Source: Bombardia bombarda (Eukaryota; Ascomycota; Sordariomycetes; Sordariales; Lasiosphaeriaceae). From it: DNA of 64,000 bases. Made by a program: the position numbers and the translations under genes. Below the pieces are notes generated by a model. It did no database searches and was not told the origin of the DNA. It worked only from the letters and a program-made list of their open reading frames with translations. Positions 23,384 through 36,538 of the stretch are shown here, in pieces. Every line of letters begins with the position of its first letter. Position 1 is the first letter of the stretch. The stretch covers positions 8,246,001 to 8,310,000 of the forward strand of contig JAULSR010000002.1 of assembly GCA_030512295.1 (NCBI GenBank), written 5' to 3'.

Positions 23384-25378
23384 CTACCTCCGACGATGAG
23401 CATGCGCCGCACTCCGCCGGTGATGCTCGAAATGGTTGTGCTCATGGCGCTTCTGCGCCGCGCTGGGCGCCACACCGCCCTTGGTATATACGCTCAGCGC
23501 CCAGCTGCCACCGCACGTCTCGCCAGCCCTGCCCTCGCACGCCAGGCTGCACTCCGACTCGGCCAGCTTCTCCACCGTCGTCAGACTATTACCGCAGTAG
23601 CACTGTCCGCCGTACTCTGTTCCGGCAATGGCCCAGCCCTTGGACGCGCAGTAAGTCACACACAACGTGTTGCTGATCCTGCCGAGGTTCGGGCGGATCT
23701 CGCCGGCGAGGACGCGGTTCGACGCGTCTTTGTAACAGCCGGCGTATGCGAGGCCGGCGATGCTGCTGCCGGCTGATGCTGTAGGGGGGTAGACGATGTG
23801 GTGGAGGTAGCGACACCCGTGGCGTCTCCGTAGACAGTCGTGGTCTGCCATACTGTTGTTGTATCCCACACGGTGGATGTCTTGCCGCCAGAAACGACGG
23901 TGCTTACCGGTTCCAGCTCGGTGGAAGCAGTCGCGATGACCTTGGATGTCGTGGGGATACCGGTGACAGACGGAACAGGGGCACTCAGTGAACCGGAGAC
24001 GGGCAGAGCAGACTCGATTGACGAGATGATAGGTGGCGTAGAGATCGACTTGGAAGATGTAGAAACAATGGCTGTGACGGCCGATTTGGAGCTTGTGACC
24101 AAGGTGGTCGCCGGAGGGGAAGAGGCAGACGAAACCGAAGACTTCGCCGTAGTAGAAGGGAGCTGGACAACGCTGGACGAGGTACCATCCGCGGTGCCGC
24201 TACCAGCACCACTTCCGCCAGCTGTACCATACTTCCACCCAGCCAGAGGGTTGTTGCCAGGCAGCTTGGTCAGATTACCAGAAACGGCCTCATCGACAGG
24301 GCATTCGATGTTGCACGAGCCGCTGGGGTCGTTGACGCCGCCAATCAGGCCGGGGCATGTGTGCATTCCAGCATGGCCAGCGTCGCAGTTGTCGATGATC
24401 TGCTGCAGAGCGGCCTCATCCCAGCCCGAGATCATATCACCATGGGCCGAGAAGCCCGTCACGTCGCCGTTGGCAAAGACAAAGGGGCTCTCCTTTCCAA
24501 TCATGCTCTGGAAGCGGGGGAGCAGCTTGTGCGTGTTCCAGTAGGTCTCGAAGAAGACGTGCGGCGTATGAATCCAGCCAGCCGGGCAGTCCTGCTTTCC
24601 GCTGCCGGCGTCGGTGGGAAACTGCATGTTGTTCTTGTAGTCCTCCACCGAGAGAGCAGGGTTGTAGCAAGAAGGGAAGTGAAGGTCGACACGCATCGGG
24701 GAGGCGTAGCCGTCGCAGTCTTGAAAGGGGAAGCCAATACCCTCGCCCTTGTTGTTGGGGTCTACCATGCCTGCCATGGACCCATCGGAATTGACAGGGT
24801 AGCTGGGCGGGTCGTATGAGCTGCGAGGGCAGGTGATTGAAGCAGGCTGGATAGGTCCCTTGGAAGGGTCCATGTTGGTTGCGCCAGTGGTCGTTGGGGC
24901 AGTTCTCAGCTGGGCATTTCCACTGAGCATCTTCAAGCCGACAGGAAAAGACTTGATCTTGTCGTTGGTGGCTTCAAAGCTGGATATCATTAGTCACAGG
25001 ACATTACTGATAAACATGGCTCATGCTATGTTCTTACAAGTAATAGACGTTCATGTAAAAGAACTCGACCTGTTCAAAGTGCCCATCGATGGGATCCTTG
25101 AAGAACAGAGTTGGAAACCAGTAGGCACTGAGATCAGCTTTGGGCCTGGCAGTTGTGCACTGAGACTGACGCAGGGATGCACCGGTGGCGTTGAGTCCAA
25201 AGTTGCTTGCTCCCATGACAGTGTGCAGATGGCTTGAAGGAACACCAGGGCTCACAACCGGGTCGGCTCGGCAGGTTGTGAGAGGACCCTTTCCATAGTG
25301 TTGCAGGACAGCAAAGGTTCGCGAGTCTTTGGCCGCGACCGAGGCGACCAGGGCCGCAAGGATGACGTTCAAGAACAT
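23384..25378 (-). CDS. Secreted DUF1996 protein with C-terminal WSC domain, frameshifted at 23784-23789
   Basis: The model is complement(join(23384..24979,25038..25378)) with a 58-nt intron. The signal peptide MFLNVILAALVASVAA is clear, followed by DUF1996 (about residues 30-290; His-rich and Cys-containing segments such as SSHLHTVMGAS, QDCPAGWIHTPHVFFETYW and NGDVTGFSAHGDMISGWD). A long Ser/Thr-rich linker, probably O-glycosylated, leads to a WSC domain (AYAGCYKDASNRVLAG, then CYCGNSL and CSLACEGRAGETCGG) and a basic His/Arg-rich tail. The linker and WSC parts are in different frames; the break is at a six-base C run on the coding strand and again looks like one missing base. WSC domains bind cell-wall glucans, so an extracellular, wall-associated role is likely. 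The DUF1996 activity is unknown. With the break real, the WSC domain would be lost. Confidence 0.88.
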
Positions 25379-28300
25379 GATGTCTTTTGGTTGCCTGTTG
25401 AGAAAGGAGTGTGATGCCGCACAAGTGAATCTATCACAATATCGGGCTCGGCTGCGAGAGACGTTAAGGAGCGAGGAGGAGTCTCTAGGACTGCGACTCT
25501 AGATGTTCTATAAACGATCTAAGGAAGGTGATGGTCGTATGGGCTGTTACCGGCGCACCAAACGAAGGAGAAAGGCGTTCGCTAGAATATCCCAGATTCG
25601 ACAGCGATGGTTCTCGAAACCGAGTTGTTTTGTACTGATCAAGGAGCGGCCGGGGCAGAAACAAGCCGGGGCAGTCGAAGATAAAAAAAAAAAAAAGAGA
25701 GGACGTTGCTAAGCAGGCTCAGCAGCTTGGTCTGGTTTCAAAAGGGGGATGGAAAGAAAGAGGGAGCAAAAGCCACAACAGTGAGTAAAGGACAGACGGA
25801 ACGGCCAGGCAGGCGGACGGACGACAAAGCCCAGAGGTCGATGAGGTGTGAGGACGAAGAAATCACCAGATGTTCGGGAGTGGTAGGAGGGACTCCAGTG
25901 TTTAATACCAGCCTTCACACAACAAGTCACATCCATGAGTGGAGTGCGGAGCGACATGAGTGAGGGGGGGTTAGGCAAACAAAGGGCCCAGTCCGCCGTG
26001 GGATACTTAGTACATACATCCACCAGCGGATGGATCCTAGTCTTGCAAGTAAGGACGAAAACTGTGGGCAGGACAGGGTTGCATCCATGCCTTTGCTTAG
26101 CTGGGATGGCTCCGATGTCAGCTCCGCCCATTGCAGCAGCATCGTCCATCGACGAAGGCTTCTTCACTCCAGCAGTCCCAAAGCCAAGGCTGGTGGCCCT
26201 CCTTACTCCCGTGCCGATGTCACCTTAGGCCCCTCCCTACCTTAACCCTTCGCCGCCGTCGTGGCTTGCGTGGTTGCGTGGACCAGCAACAAGTCACACT
26301 CCAACCAGTCCGTCACGCCCCGGCTCTCGCTAGAGAGATGTGGCATAGAGACTTTGAGCAACGTTTGGATGAGACAGACAGACAGACGACGGACAGCGGC
26401 AGCTTGGGAGACGAGGCGTCAACTATTGTTTCTGATTCAGACACATGGGCCGGCGGCTTGGAGACCTAGAAATTTGGAATATTTGCAGGGCATTTTGGCA
26501 TCACATCTCTGGCATTCTACTTAGTTGCCAGCGGGTATTCCGCAATACGCACAAAAAAAAAAGGAAAGGACTTGATTGAGGCTGGGATTGGAAAACGTGA
26601 TGGCTTGTTCTGGTCAGGGGCAAAAGAGGAGCAAAAGAAGGAACTGAAAGAAGCGGGCAGACTTGTACCTGCGTCTTGCAGCCGCCACAAAATACCTGAT
26701 TGGACGGACAGGCCCATTCCTGGATCGAAGCTGCATGTTCTCGGGGATATGGAATGTTAGTGGTGGTGGATGTGTTGGAGATGGTGGTGAGGGGCGCGCG
26801 CGCGCGTGTGTGTGTGTGTGTTGGCGCGGAAGAGGAGCCACCACCACCACCGCCCACTGCACTGCACTGCAGCAAAGAATCAAGTAAAATACCGTGCCGT
26901 CTCCCCTGTGAGCGAAAAGGGAAGCTGCGAAACAGGTGGCAGTCGCTCCTTGGCATGGCTTGTGCGTGACGCCGCGTATGTGGCGTCCAATGGGATTTTA
27001 GAGAGGGTTAAAAACAAGCCGGTGGAGCCCATCCTGTCATCTCCTTCCAGCTTCCAGCTTCCATTGAAAAGTCTTTAAAGTGGGGGATGGAATGCGTAAC
27101 CGGCGACCGGGACGGGCGATCTATCCGTCGTTTAATTGCTGGCAATCGACATGATTGAACAGAGGTCGAACGACTATTCAGACCTACGACTCGTGCGCGC
27201 GATCCGTCGGTGCGTGCCATAGTTTTATAGTGTGCGGCCCGTGGCATGTGCAATCTTCCTCATTTCTTCCACTTTTGTCCTGTGTTTTTTATGTTCACCG
27301 ACGGCACCGCCGGGTAAGAAACTTGGAGTTTACCAGGGCATGGAAAGACGGACGGCGCCACACGGTCGCATTCGAATCGACCGAGAGAAAGGAAAACTGG
27401 ACCGACTGCTCAAAGTCACTTACCCCTATTCGGGCTGACGTGAGGGGTTCATGAGACTTTCAGCATACTGCCGTATCAGTGAAGATTAAACAGCGAATGT
27501 GGAACAGGATTCTATCATCAACGGTCTTGGGACTTGACGACGCCAACAGTTGCATGCCTAACTGCTCACTCTGCGTCAGGAAATATCGACTTACCCTAGA
27601 CATAGTATCATGTCGTATGTTAAACGCGGCCGTCATATCCGCAAACTCCGGGAGCGTTGTCTGTCCCAGGGACCTGGTCATGGAGCGATGCTATCCCTCC
27701 CTCCCCTCCTTAGTTAGGAATGGTTAGTAATCCAAGTCATCGTTGTCATCCGTTGCACCGTGATTTAAATGTTCAACAGCATCCAATACATCAGGCATCC
27801 GTTTTCAGGAGATGATCTTTGACGTTCCTTCCAGGGCGGGGCAATTGACGGGTATCGGAGGTGACCCGGATCGCCAGCCAGGGCGAGGGAAGGGTGTCCG
27901 TGCCGCCCAAAAAAAAAAAGGTACCGATCTTTGAAACGCGCTAAATAGCCAAGGGTCAAGTTATATCCCCCCACTCACACCATAGGTCGCTACTAAAATT
28001 TTGTTTCTACCTATCACATCATCCGTACATATGAGAGAGGTAAAGCTGGCTCGGCTGGGTGCGAAAAGTAAGACAGGACACCTACGCTCGATACCTCAAG
28101 TACTTACATAGATATTTTTGTATTCTCATCGCATATCTGGAGCACCTGGAGTATGGTTGAAATCAAAATGCGGCTCGTTTGAATTAGGACGATCCATGAC
28201 GCGCGTCTGGCATGGGGCAAAAATGGTTTGTTATTTCGCACAAACAATGAACTCGGACGGCCTTTCCCGTCTTGAAGACTTTATGAGGGTGGGGGCCGCA

Positions 28301-29715
28301 AGTGGAGAATGTGCCCAACAGCCTCTCAATGTCTTCGGCAAGATGCCCCAAAAGAGAGAAATCCCGTTGTTGTTTCGTTTCGTTTTCTATCGGGTCAGGG
28401 GCACAATTAATTGCAGTGAGCAAGCTCAACAACTTAGTAACATGAGTAAGCGCCTTCATACTGTGTGAGGCGTACATACCTGGGTTATAGCAAACCTGCC
28501 ACGTTTAATAACAAGGCCACGAGGAATATCCACTGGGACTGATCTGCAGCACAGTTGAAGATCAACACGATCTCCCTCCAGATAGGTTCTGTACTGTAGT
28601 GTATGTCCCGTTCGCCACATTGGCAGACGTTTGACTTAGATCCCTAGCAGTTTACCATCTGAGGCTCAAAATGCTATGCCAAGGCAGTTCAACAACTACC
28701 TTACCTTAGGTGGGTAGATGATCACATCAAGCATCTGGCCACCACTATTCTTAACTTGTCTCATATCATGAAGAATATTGACACAAACCGTTCCTTCTCA
28801 TGATGCGACATCCGAGCAGCCGTTGCCCCCGTTGCCCTGTCGCCTCAAAAATCACATCAAAACCATTCGTCATTTCCCGAGTCCGCTGCATATAACCACC
28901 TAGGTATGTATCCGTCCACTTAACTCCCCTTGTCCTGTTTGATAACCTCAAATAAGCCCGCACGCCACTCGCGGGTTCGGGCAGAATTGGCTGATGATAA
29001 TGCCTGCCTGCCTGCCTGCTCTTCTCTTCTTTTTGCTTTTTTACCTGCACTGACACGCTACACTGTACTGGCTGTTCAATATCGCTTAGAACGTCGGATA
29101 CTTCATGTCGGCCTCAAGAGGAATCCGAAATGAACCAAGCAGGTCAGTGATTGCATCACAATCTAGGTGAACAGGCGGTCAGTCTTTGTGGCCGGAACAT
29201 GCTGGCACATCCAGTAAATCTACTACCTAATAACAAACATGACAAATATCCAATCCGTATATCCAGTTAGTCTACCTATTCGTGCATTATTCCATCAGTC
29301 GTACACGGCCGCTCGTTTTTCATTCCGGCTCGTCACAGGTCCAGCCCCCCGTTCCGCCGCCATGTGACGGTGCGGGATGGTTCCCTTGAAACGGCAACGG
29401 CCGGGAACTCAACATGAGATCGGTCGAGGCCCCCCCTTGTCCACCCGCACCCACCCCAAAGCCAACCGTTCTTTCAAGCCAATAACCAGTACCGCCCTGC
29501 GGTATATTGTACTGACCATGCTAATGCCGAATGGCTTTGTGATAAACTCGCGGTAGGCTCGGCCCAGCCCCAGCCCCAGTCCCTGACTCAGACCCTCCTG
29601 CCGACTGAACAATAGAAAAAGCGCCAAACAGTTTCAGCAAAATGAATAAATGGCATCATCAGTCCGATGTAGTAGTGGTATAGCACTGTCTGTATGTACT
29701 GTGCACAGCTACTGA
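25379..29715. other. 4.3 kb gene-poor region
   Basis: No supported gene. Short reading frames lack domains and have unbiased codon use. Contains a GC-then-GT dinucleotide tract (26793-26821) and A-rich runs (25682-25694, 27909-27919). It forms the left flank of the NLR/P450/HET block. Confidence 0.5.
26793..26821 (+). repeat. Compound (GC)n(GT)n dinucleotide repeat
   Basis: Alternating purine-pyrimidine tract, first GC then GT units; a potential Z-DNA former. Confidence 0.85.
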
Positions 29716-32700
29716 CTACCAGATACTAATCTTCCCAGCCATCTCCTCTGTAACCGCATCCGTAGCCTCAGGCGGGTTCTCCATCATCATCCTCAACCTC
29801 GCCATCTTCTCCCTCAGCAACGCAGCAAACTTATGCCTAGTCCCCAGCCCACTGCCACCAATCTCCTTCAACGACGTCACGAGCCCCTCGCATATCCCCA
29901 ATGCCTCCTCAAACTTGCCCTGCTTCTCCAGGCAGCCAACTAGGTACCACAGCGCCAGTATCCGGTCCGGATGCTCGCCGTCCTCATCTGATGCCTTGCG
30001 GTACTGCGGTTTGTCGACAACCTTGTAGAACATCTCTTCGGCCTTGTCGAGTCTTCCCAGATCCATCAAGACCTGAGCGTAGTACATCTTGCCCGCCAGC
30101 ACGCCAAAGTGGTCTTCGCCAAGGTTGCGCTCTGCAACCTCAACAGCTGGCTTCATGATCTTAGCCGCCTCGCTGGACCGCCCCATCCTCGCCAGGACGC
30201 GGCCCAGGTTGCATATGGCAAGCAGAGTGTAGGGCTGCTCTTTACCCAGAGTCCTCTCACGTTCCTCCAGAACGAATTTCATCCTCTCGAGACTCTCGGC
30301 GTAATGCTCTTCCCCGAGGTGCATCCGGCTCATGGCAAGATCTTCAAGAGATATCAAAGTATCCACGTGCGTTTCGCCCAGCCGCTTCACCATTCCGTTC
30401 CAAGCCAACTCGTGAAGCTCAGCTGCCTTGCTAAAGTCAAAGTAGCGGAGGTGCACATTGGCCAGATTACGCATCGCCTTGAGGGTATTTTCGTGATCCG
30501 CGCCGTACAATCTAGTCATACCCTCAACCGTTCTTTGGAGCAGAGTCATGGCTCGGGCATATCGGCCATGAAAACACAGGGAGGAGCCCAGCACATCCGC
30601 GACCCTTAGGCTGGAGGGGTGATCCTCCCCAAGCGATTCCACGCAGATACTATGGAGGCGCCGCTGCAGCTTCAAGGCTTTGGCTACCTCGGATAATTCC
30701 CAGAGTGTGCCCGAGAGTGCAAGGGTGATCATGATAGAGGACGAGTGTTCCTCCCCGAGCATGCGGATAACGAACGAGTGGACTTTTGTTTGGAGCTCGA
30801 GGGCTTCGTGAAAGAGCCCCCGCTCAGAGTATACACGGCTGAATCGTGCGGCTTCCACGGCCTGTAGTCTGCCGAAGCTCGTGTCGATCGGCGACCAGAA
30901 AGCCGAGAGAATGGATTTCCTCATAACCCGGTTCTCCCCCAGCCTTGTTTTGATGATTTCCTGACAGTCTCGGACGTGATTGATATGAGGGAGAAGTCCC
31001 ATTCGTAAGTGTCTTTCATATTCAGTATCGCCAAGTGGAGGAATGACGATACTGCTGGAGAGTGTGGTTGTCGCGACCTGACACCAGAGGGCTTGTTGTG
31101 ATATAGTCATCTGAGGTCGTTCTCGTACCCATCGATGGACCAACGGATGCATGCTATATCGGTCTTCAAGCCGATCTTGCTTCATGATGAGTGATCTAGA
31201 AAGAAGGACCTTTAGCGCCTCGCTAAGACGTACGTGGACCTCGCCCTCAAAAGCACTCTCGCTGAGGCCATGTGTATTCTGTAGGGCCATGGGCAACGCG
31301 GGAATGAGGGGCGGTGGGTAAATGTACCCGACTACACCAACAAGTTGGTCTCGTAGCCATTGGTACCAAGACTTGCTTATATGCTTGCCAAGCTTCCGTC
31401 GCATCAACTCTTCCTCCTCTTTTGCAGCATTCTCCCGATGTCTCGCTTCTCTCAGCGGGCTGGTGGCCGCAAGTATTAGGACGTCAAGACGGATGTTTTG
31501 GAAATGGAGGTACGAGAACAGATTTAGAAGCTCAATGGCGTCCTGAAAGCACTCTTCTTGTGACATCTCCAGCGAATGATAGAGTATCTCATAGCTAGAA
31601 AAGACGTTCATGCTGTCAACTTCTTCTTTGATACGATGTCTGTTTCTCTCAAAACTCCTGTCTCGTCGATGGAGTCTGTCTCGCCTGATACGCTCTACTT
31701 GGCGCTCGTAATATTTGAGGTACCCTGTCCAAGAGCAGAGGCCAAGTAAAATGGCCTTTCCAGCATGTACCAGTGCCAATGGGAGGAAGCCCAGCGCTTG
31801 GCAAATAGTGTCTGCATATTTCACAATGGACGCGCTGCATGGGGTTGGCTCCTCGGCGGCCTTGAGGATGAGCTCATTCGCTTCCCCAGAGTCCATGGGC
31901 AGGAGCTCCAAGTATCTTTGGCCGACAGTCCCATACGACTTGTGGGCGGGATTTCGTGACGTTATCAGAATGTTACCCCTTGCACCAGCTGGCGGTAGAT
32001 TCTCGAGATCAATTTCGTCACCGTCGACGTTGTCAATGATAAGAAGCCAGGGAAGCTGTTGTGTCGACAGCCAGTTCTTGGCCGCCTTTTCGTTAGGCTC
32101 GACCCCTCCGACTTTGGCGATCTCAGAGTAGCTCCCAACCGCGTTCTTGCGAGAGCTTCCGTCGATGAAGAAGACGCCCCAAAAGCTTTGTTGTGATTCC
32201 TCGGCATATTTTAGGGCAAGCTCAGTTTTTCCTGACCCGCCGAGTCCGTATATAACAAACTTCTTTTGGCCAGCGTGACTTGTGTCTTCGAATGCCTCCT
32301 TTAGCTTCAACATTTCCAGCGCTCGTCCGGTGTAGAAGCTCTTGGCGGACCTGCCCACAAGAAAGTGCTTGTTCAAAGACGTCGGAACGCTGAGAGTGAC
32401 ACCGGTTGCAACTGTGACCGCTTCCTTAAGCTAGGGAGACGAAAATTTGTTAGCGATGGTCCAAAACAAAGGTACCCCTTTCACCAAGACATACGGCATC
32501 TGTATTCTTCCGGAGCTCATCGCTGAGCTTTGGCTTGAGGAAGGCAATCTGGTATTGAAGTGTGGATGCGAGAGACTGTGCCTCGGCGGTTGCGTTGCCT
32601 TCCTCGTCCTTGTCATTTTTGCGGTATAGTAGGTTGAGGGCTGAGAACAAGACTCGAAGAGCCTCCGTCCGAATCTTCAAAGTATCGAATATGTCGTGGT

Positions 32701-33091
32701 ACCAATCCTGGTTCCCAAGCTCGCTACCAGGTGGAGTGTAGCCGATGTTATCTCTTTCACGGATAAGATCTCTGATGCTGCACTGTAGAGGCTCGAGAGA
32801 TTCGGTACATTCCTGATTTATCGTGCCGATAGAACCACAAACTGAGTGGAAAGAGATCATATCAGATGCGGGAAATGATCTCAGATGAGCAGAAGAAGCC
32901 CGGCGTTCCTTCACAACCAGACTGTCAACATCGGAGCCGACAGCGGTGAGGTCTTTGACTTGTTCAAGGAGATCGATGGCCTCTGGATCCAAGCTCGAGG
33001 TTGAATTGAACTCTCCAATTAAGCTTGTAGCACCTTCTAGGTGTTTCAGCAAGCTTGCCGTGCCGAGATTACTTGCAAATGGCTCCCCCAT
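29716..33091 (-). CDS. NLR-type STAND ATPase: unassigned N-terminal domain, NB-ARC, TPR repeats
   Basis: The model is complement(join(29716..32430,32495..33091)), 1103 aa, with a 64-nt GT-AG intron at 32431-32494 between complete codons. The NB-ARC part shows the P-loop GLGGSGKTELA (about residue 261), the Walker-B-like strand PWLLIIDNVDG (about 330), sensor-like ILITSRNP, a GFLPLALVHAGKA segment equivalent to GLPLAL, and an MHD-like YSMHPLVHRWVRE. The C-terminal 500 residues are divergent TPRs of the kinesin-light-chain type (repeated LGEDHP and LGEEH units). The first roughly 200 residues are helical and match no effector domain I can name with confidence. Fungal NLRs of this build act in heterokaryon incompatibility and presumably innate immunity: the TPRs sense, the NB-ARC oligomerises and the N-terminus signals. 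The gene is divergent from the neighbouring P450. Confidence 0.93.
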
Positions 33092-34072
33092 AGTGAATGT
33101 CGAGGCATGCTAGGAAAACCACGGAATAATTGATACAAGAAGAGATATTTCGTCAAGTTGACAGACAGACAACCACGAGCCAGAGTAGCATCATAAGGCT
33201 TAGCTATAGATAGCCGTTTCATCGTTCCGAATCCATGGCATTGGTTTGGGGGGGATGGGCAGAAGAACGGCGAGCCTTACTTTCCTTCTTTGCTTCGTCA
33301 TCGCGAGCGCTTCCTATTCACACATTTCCAGACAAGAACTGGATGTACCCGGGTAGTGTAGCCAGTAGAAGCAGGCTGTGCTGGTTTCTGATTAGCGTTT
33401 TCCTCATCCCAAACACAAGATGCGAATATCTTGTTGGTACTACTCCTCCCTGGGAGTCAATTGGTGGCTGCTTTCTTGGGGGGCGCACCCAAGGGCCCCC
33501 TCGCCGCTCCAGATATGCCAACGCCAGCGCTAACGTCTAGTGATTTCCGAGATCGTCGGGAACATGGACGGCGCAGTCGCTTTATTTCCGCCTACTAACG
33601 CTTCGTGCTCGGCAATAGTAGACAAGGCATCCAATGGTAGATCGTCGGGTGGTGGTCTTTGGGGGGGGGGGGGGGGAAAGCGCGTAGGGCCAATTCACCC
33701 TTGCTGCGTCAGTCACACCCTACCAGAGAGTGACCTGTGCTCTTCATTGAGTGAGGGGGTGAGGGGTAGACAGACGACGAGGTTCGGGAACTAAGAAACG
33801 AGCGAGGGGTCAGCCGCAGCAAAAGATGAGACAGAATGAATATAGTATGGTGCTACAGCAACACCCTCCCAGGTATTAAAGTTGCCAGGTCGGTTCGTGT
33901 GCAAGTTCAGACAAAGTATATGTAATAGAGTTTTCCTGGATATCAGGCTATGTACAAACTTCGTGTTGAGAACAAGTACGGCCGGATCGTTCTTGCCTAA
34001 ACAGCTTCTCAGTGGGACGGGCCGTGCCTGCCAATCCTTATCTACCCTCTCCGATCAAATCACCACATCGCC
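33092..34072. other. Divergent promoter region between NLR and P450
   Basis: About 980 bases between the two start codons. Contains a G16 run (33661-33676). No gene seen. Confidence 0.5.
33661..33676 (+). repeat. G16 homopolymer
   Basis: Uninterrupted run of 16 G roughly midway between the divergent NLR and P450 starts; a potential G-quadruplex or nucleosome-excluding element. Confidence 0.9.
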
Positions 34073-35965
34073 ATGTCTTTCACAGGCGATCCACTGTCTG
34101 CAACCCTGCTTCTCAAGTACACTACGACTCCAGTGGTTAGCTTGCGGACGGTTTCCTTGGCTTTGGCTTTGGCTCTCGTTTCCTACATTTACTTGCACTT
34201 CAGAAACCAGAGAAAGGTAAGCGATGTCTGGGTTTTATCCTAGCATCCTACCAGGGGGCTGGAAACTGGATTGACTTAACTCATGGGACTAATCTTGCTT
34301 CTTCAGATCAACGATGCCATCGCAGAGCAGCACCACTGCAAGCCAGTCATACCCAGCGTGCCGTACAAGTGGCCTCTTGCCCTGGACCTTCTAAAAATAC
34401 AATACGAAGCGTTCAAGACTGGTCATTTTTTCGAATCCATAACCGGCTATGTCACCATCGCAGGAACAGTCAAGTTTGAGCTTTTCGGCGTGACAGGCTA
34501 CATCACGACAGATCCCGAAAACGTTGAAACGATCCTTTCAACCAGGTTCGAGGATTACGGCCTGGGATCCCGTCGCGTAGGAACGCTCCCTCTTCTTGGA
34601 GAAGGCATCTTCAGCCAAGATGGCCCCGCGTGGAAGCACTCCCGCGAGATCATCCGCCGCCAATTTGCTAGGGTACAGCAGCAGACCCTCCAAGCCTTCA
34701 CATCTCACGTTGATGAGCTGGTCTCGACCTTGAGAGATGCCGCCGTGACGGGCGAGCCTGTGAATATGCAGCCTTTCTTCTTTGAATTCACCCTGAACAC
34801 AACTACGAAACTCCTCTTTGGCGAGGATCACAGCAGTCTACCGAAAGAGGCACGGGATGCCCTGCGAGACAACTTTGACTATGCCTCCACAGGAATCGGG
34901 ATCCGCACTAGGCTGGCTGACCTGGCACCGTTATATTCCCCCGCCAAGTTCAGAAAAGCGTGCAAGTCTGTCAGAGATTGGGCTGCATTTTTCTCCAAAA
35001 AGGCCATGCAGTACAAGGACGAAGTTGGGGAGGAGAAGGCCTCTGAGAAGTATGCTTTCATCATTGACCTGTGGAGGGAAATGGGGAACGAAGAGCTTGT
35101 TCGTGATCAGTTATTGCACATTCTGATTGCAGGTCGTGATACAACGGCTGCGTTGTTGAGTTGGACATTGTGAGTACCACCAAAGAGGGCGTTGTCTATC
35201 TCACATGGGGCTGACATGTTACAAGCTTTCATCTTTTACGCAACCCGGATATCTTGAGCAAACTTCGCCAAGAAGTTGCAGCAGTCCCTACCGACACGGA
35301 AGTTGCTCGAGAGCATATACAGAAGCTTCCTTTCCTCCGGTGCTGCCTTAACGAGAGTATGCTACTTATCCCGCCCTTTGTGGCTTTATTTCCGCGTCTT
35401 CTATCAAAGTAGTCATTCACGGAAACTAACACGTTACTCATATAGCTTTGAGACTGTACCCGCAACTCGCCATAAATGTTCGGTTTGCAAATAAGACCAC
35501 CATTTTACCTCGCGGTGGTGGCCCAGATGGCCGAGACCCCGTACTCCTCCCGAAAGGGGCTGGTATTGGATGGTCCACATATCATATGCATCGGCTCGAG
35601 TCCATCTACGGCTCTGACGCGAGGGTCTATCGCCCACAGAGATGGGAGAGCGGCGAGCTGATCAAAAAGGCTGGCCTAGGCTCAGGCTTCGTAGACTTTA
35701 ACGCAGGACCGAGGGTTTGCTTAGGAAGTATGCCAGCCTCATTTCCATTTCTGGGTGTAGTTGAGCAACTCGGCTAACCCTTTTTTTTTTTTTAACAGAG
35801 GACTTCGCGCTGATGGAAGCAAGCTATGCTGTAATAAGAGTACTGCAGGCCTTTCCGAACTTGTGCCTACCGCCCACGGTACCGAATAAGCCTGTTGGGG
35901 CAGAGAAGCAGAATTTCTCAATCATATTGACTCCCCATGATGGAGTCCATGCCTTATTGGCTTAG
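34073..35965 (+). CDS. Cytochrome P450 monooxygenase, CYP52-clade-like
   Basis: ER-anchored haem-thiolate monooxygenase. Five exons: join(34073..34216,34307..35169,35226..35356,35446..35727,35799..35965), 528 aa; every junction is GT-AG and phase-consistent. Exon 1 encodes the N-terminal membrane anchor (VSLALALALVSYIYLHF). Signatures are the I-helix AGRDTTAALLSW, the K-helix ETLRLYP split by intron 3, PERF-like YRPQRWESG, and haem-binding FNAGPRVCLGK with intron 4 inside it. The overall pattern (RDTTA, FNAGPR) resembles the CYP52/CYP539/CYP584 clade, whose known members hydroxylate alkanes and fatty acids. The specific substrate is not known. It lies between the NLR and the HET gene, in the same direction as HET. 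Confidence 0.94.
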
Positions 35966-36538
35966 GGAGGTAGGTAGAATTCATTTGGCCACTGGAAATA
36001 CAAAGAGAGCAAGTCAGTAAGAGAAGGAAAATACTGTATTTTTAGTAAGCAGAGCAGGAAAAGGGGGTATTTCTTGACTTAACCATAAATCCTAGAGTAG
36101 TTCTATATACAACCATCCTTTCATCCCCTCTGGGTTCATATCCGAGCTATATTCTCTCTCCGCGTCTGATTGTGATGTACCAGAGTCTCAATGTGAACAA
36201 GGTAAACCTGAAACAAAGATACTGGTGGCTACTTACCCAGTTAGCAGTCTCTTTTTAGACTCACCGGAAGCAAACCAGTCCGTTATTGGTCCAATAAGAG
36301 GTACTTGATACGTAGCCAGACGGGGAAGCGTGCAGTCAGTCAAGCTGGGCTCTTGTTGACCGTGTGGATGGGGCACAGCAAGGCTCGTGGCTACAGTGGT
36401 TCCCGTCTTGGACATGCCAGTCACCTCCTCCCTCCATTATATTTCCTTGTTAGCCAACACTCATCTCTCTAGCCTACTTGATTCTCCCATGTACAATGCA
36501 ATCAATAGGAAGAAGCTACCCCCACGACCTCTTCAAAA
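35966..36538. other. Intergenic region upstream of the HET gene
   Basis: 573 bases; P450 3' region and HET promoter. No gene seen. Confidence 0.5.

Noticed and set aside
26131..26469. 112-codon plus-strand frame in the gene-poor region
   Set aside because: Low-complexity, no domain and no splice-consistent extension found.
28960..29030. GGGTTCGGG sequence considered as a tRNA T arm
   Set aside because: No matching acceptor, D or anticodon arms around it.
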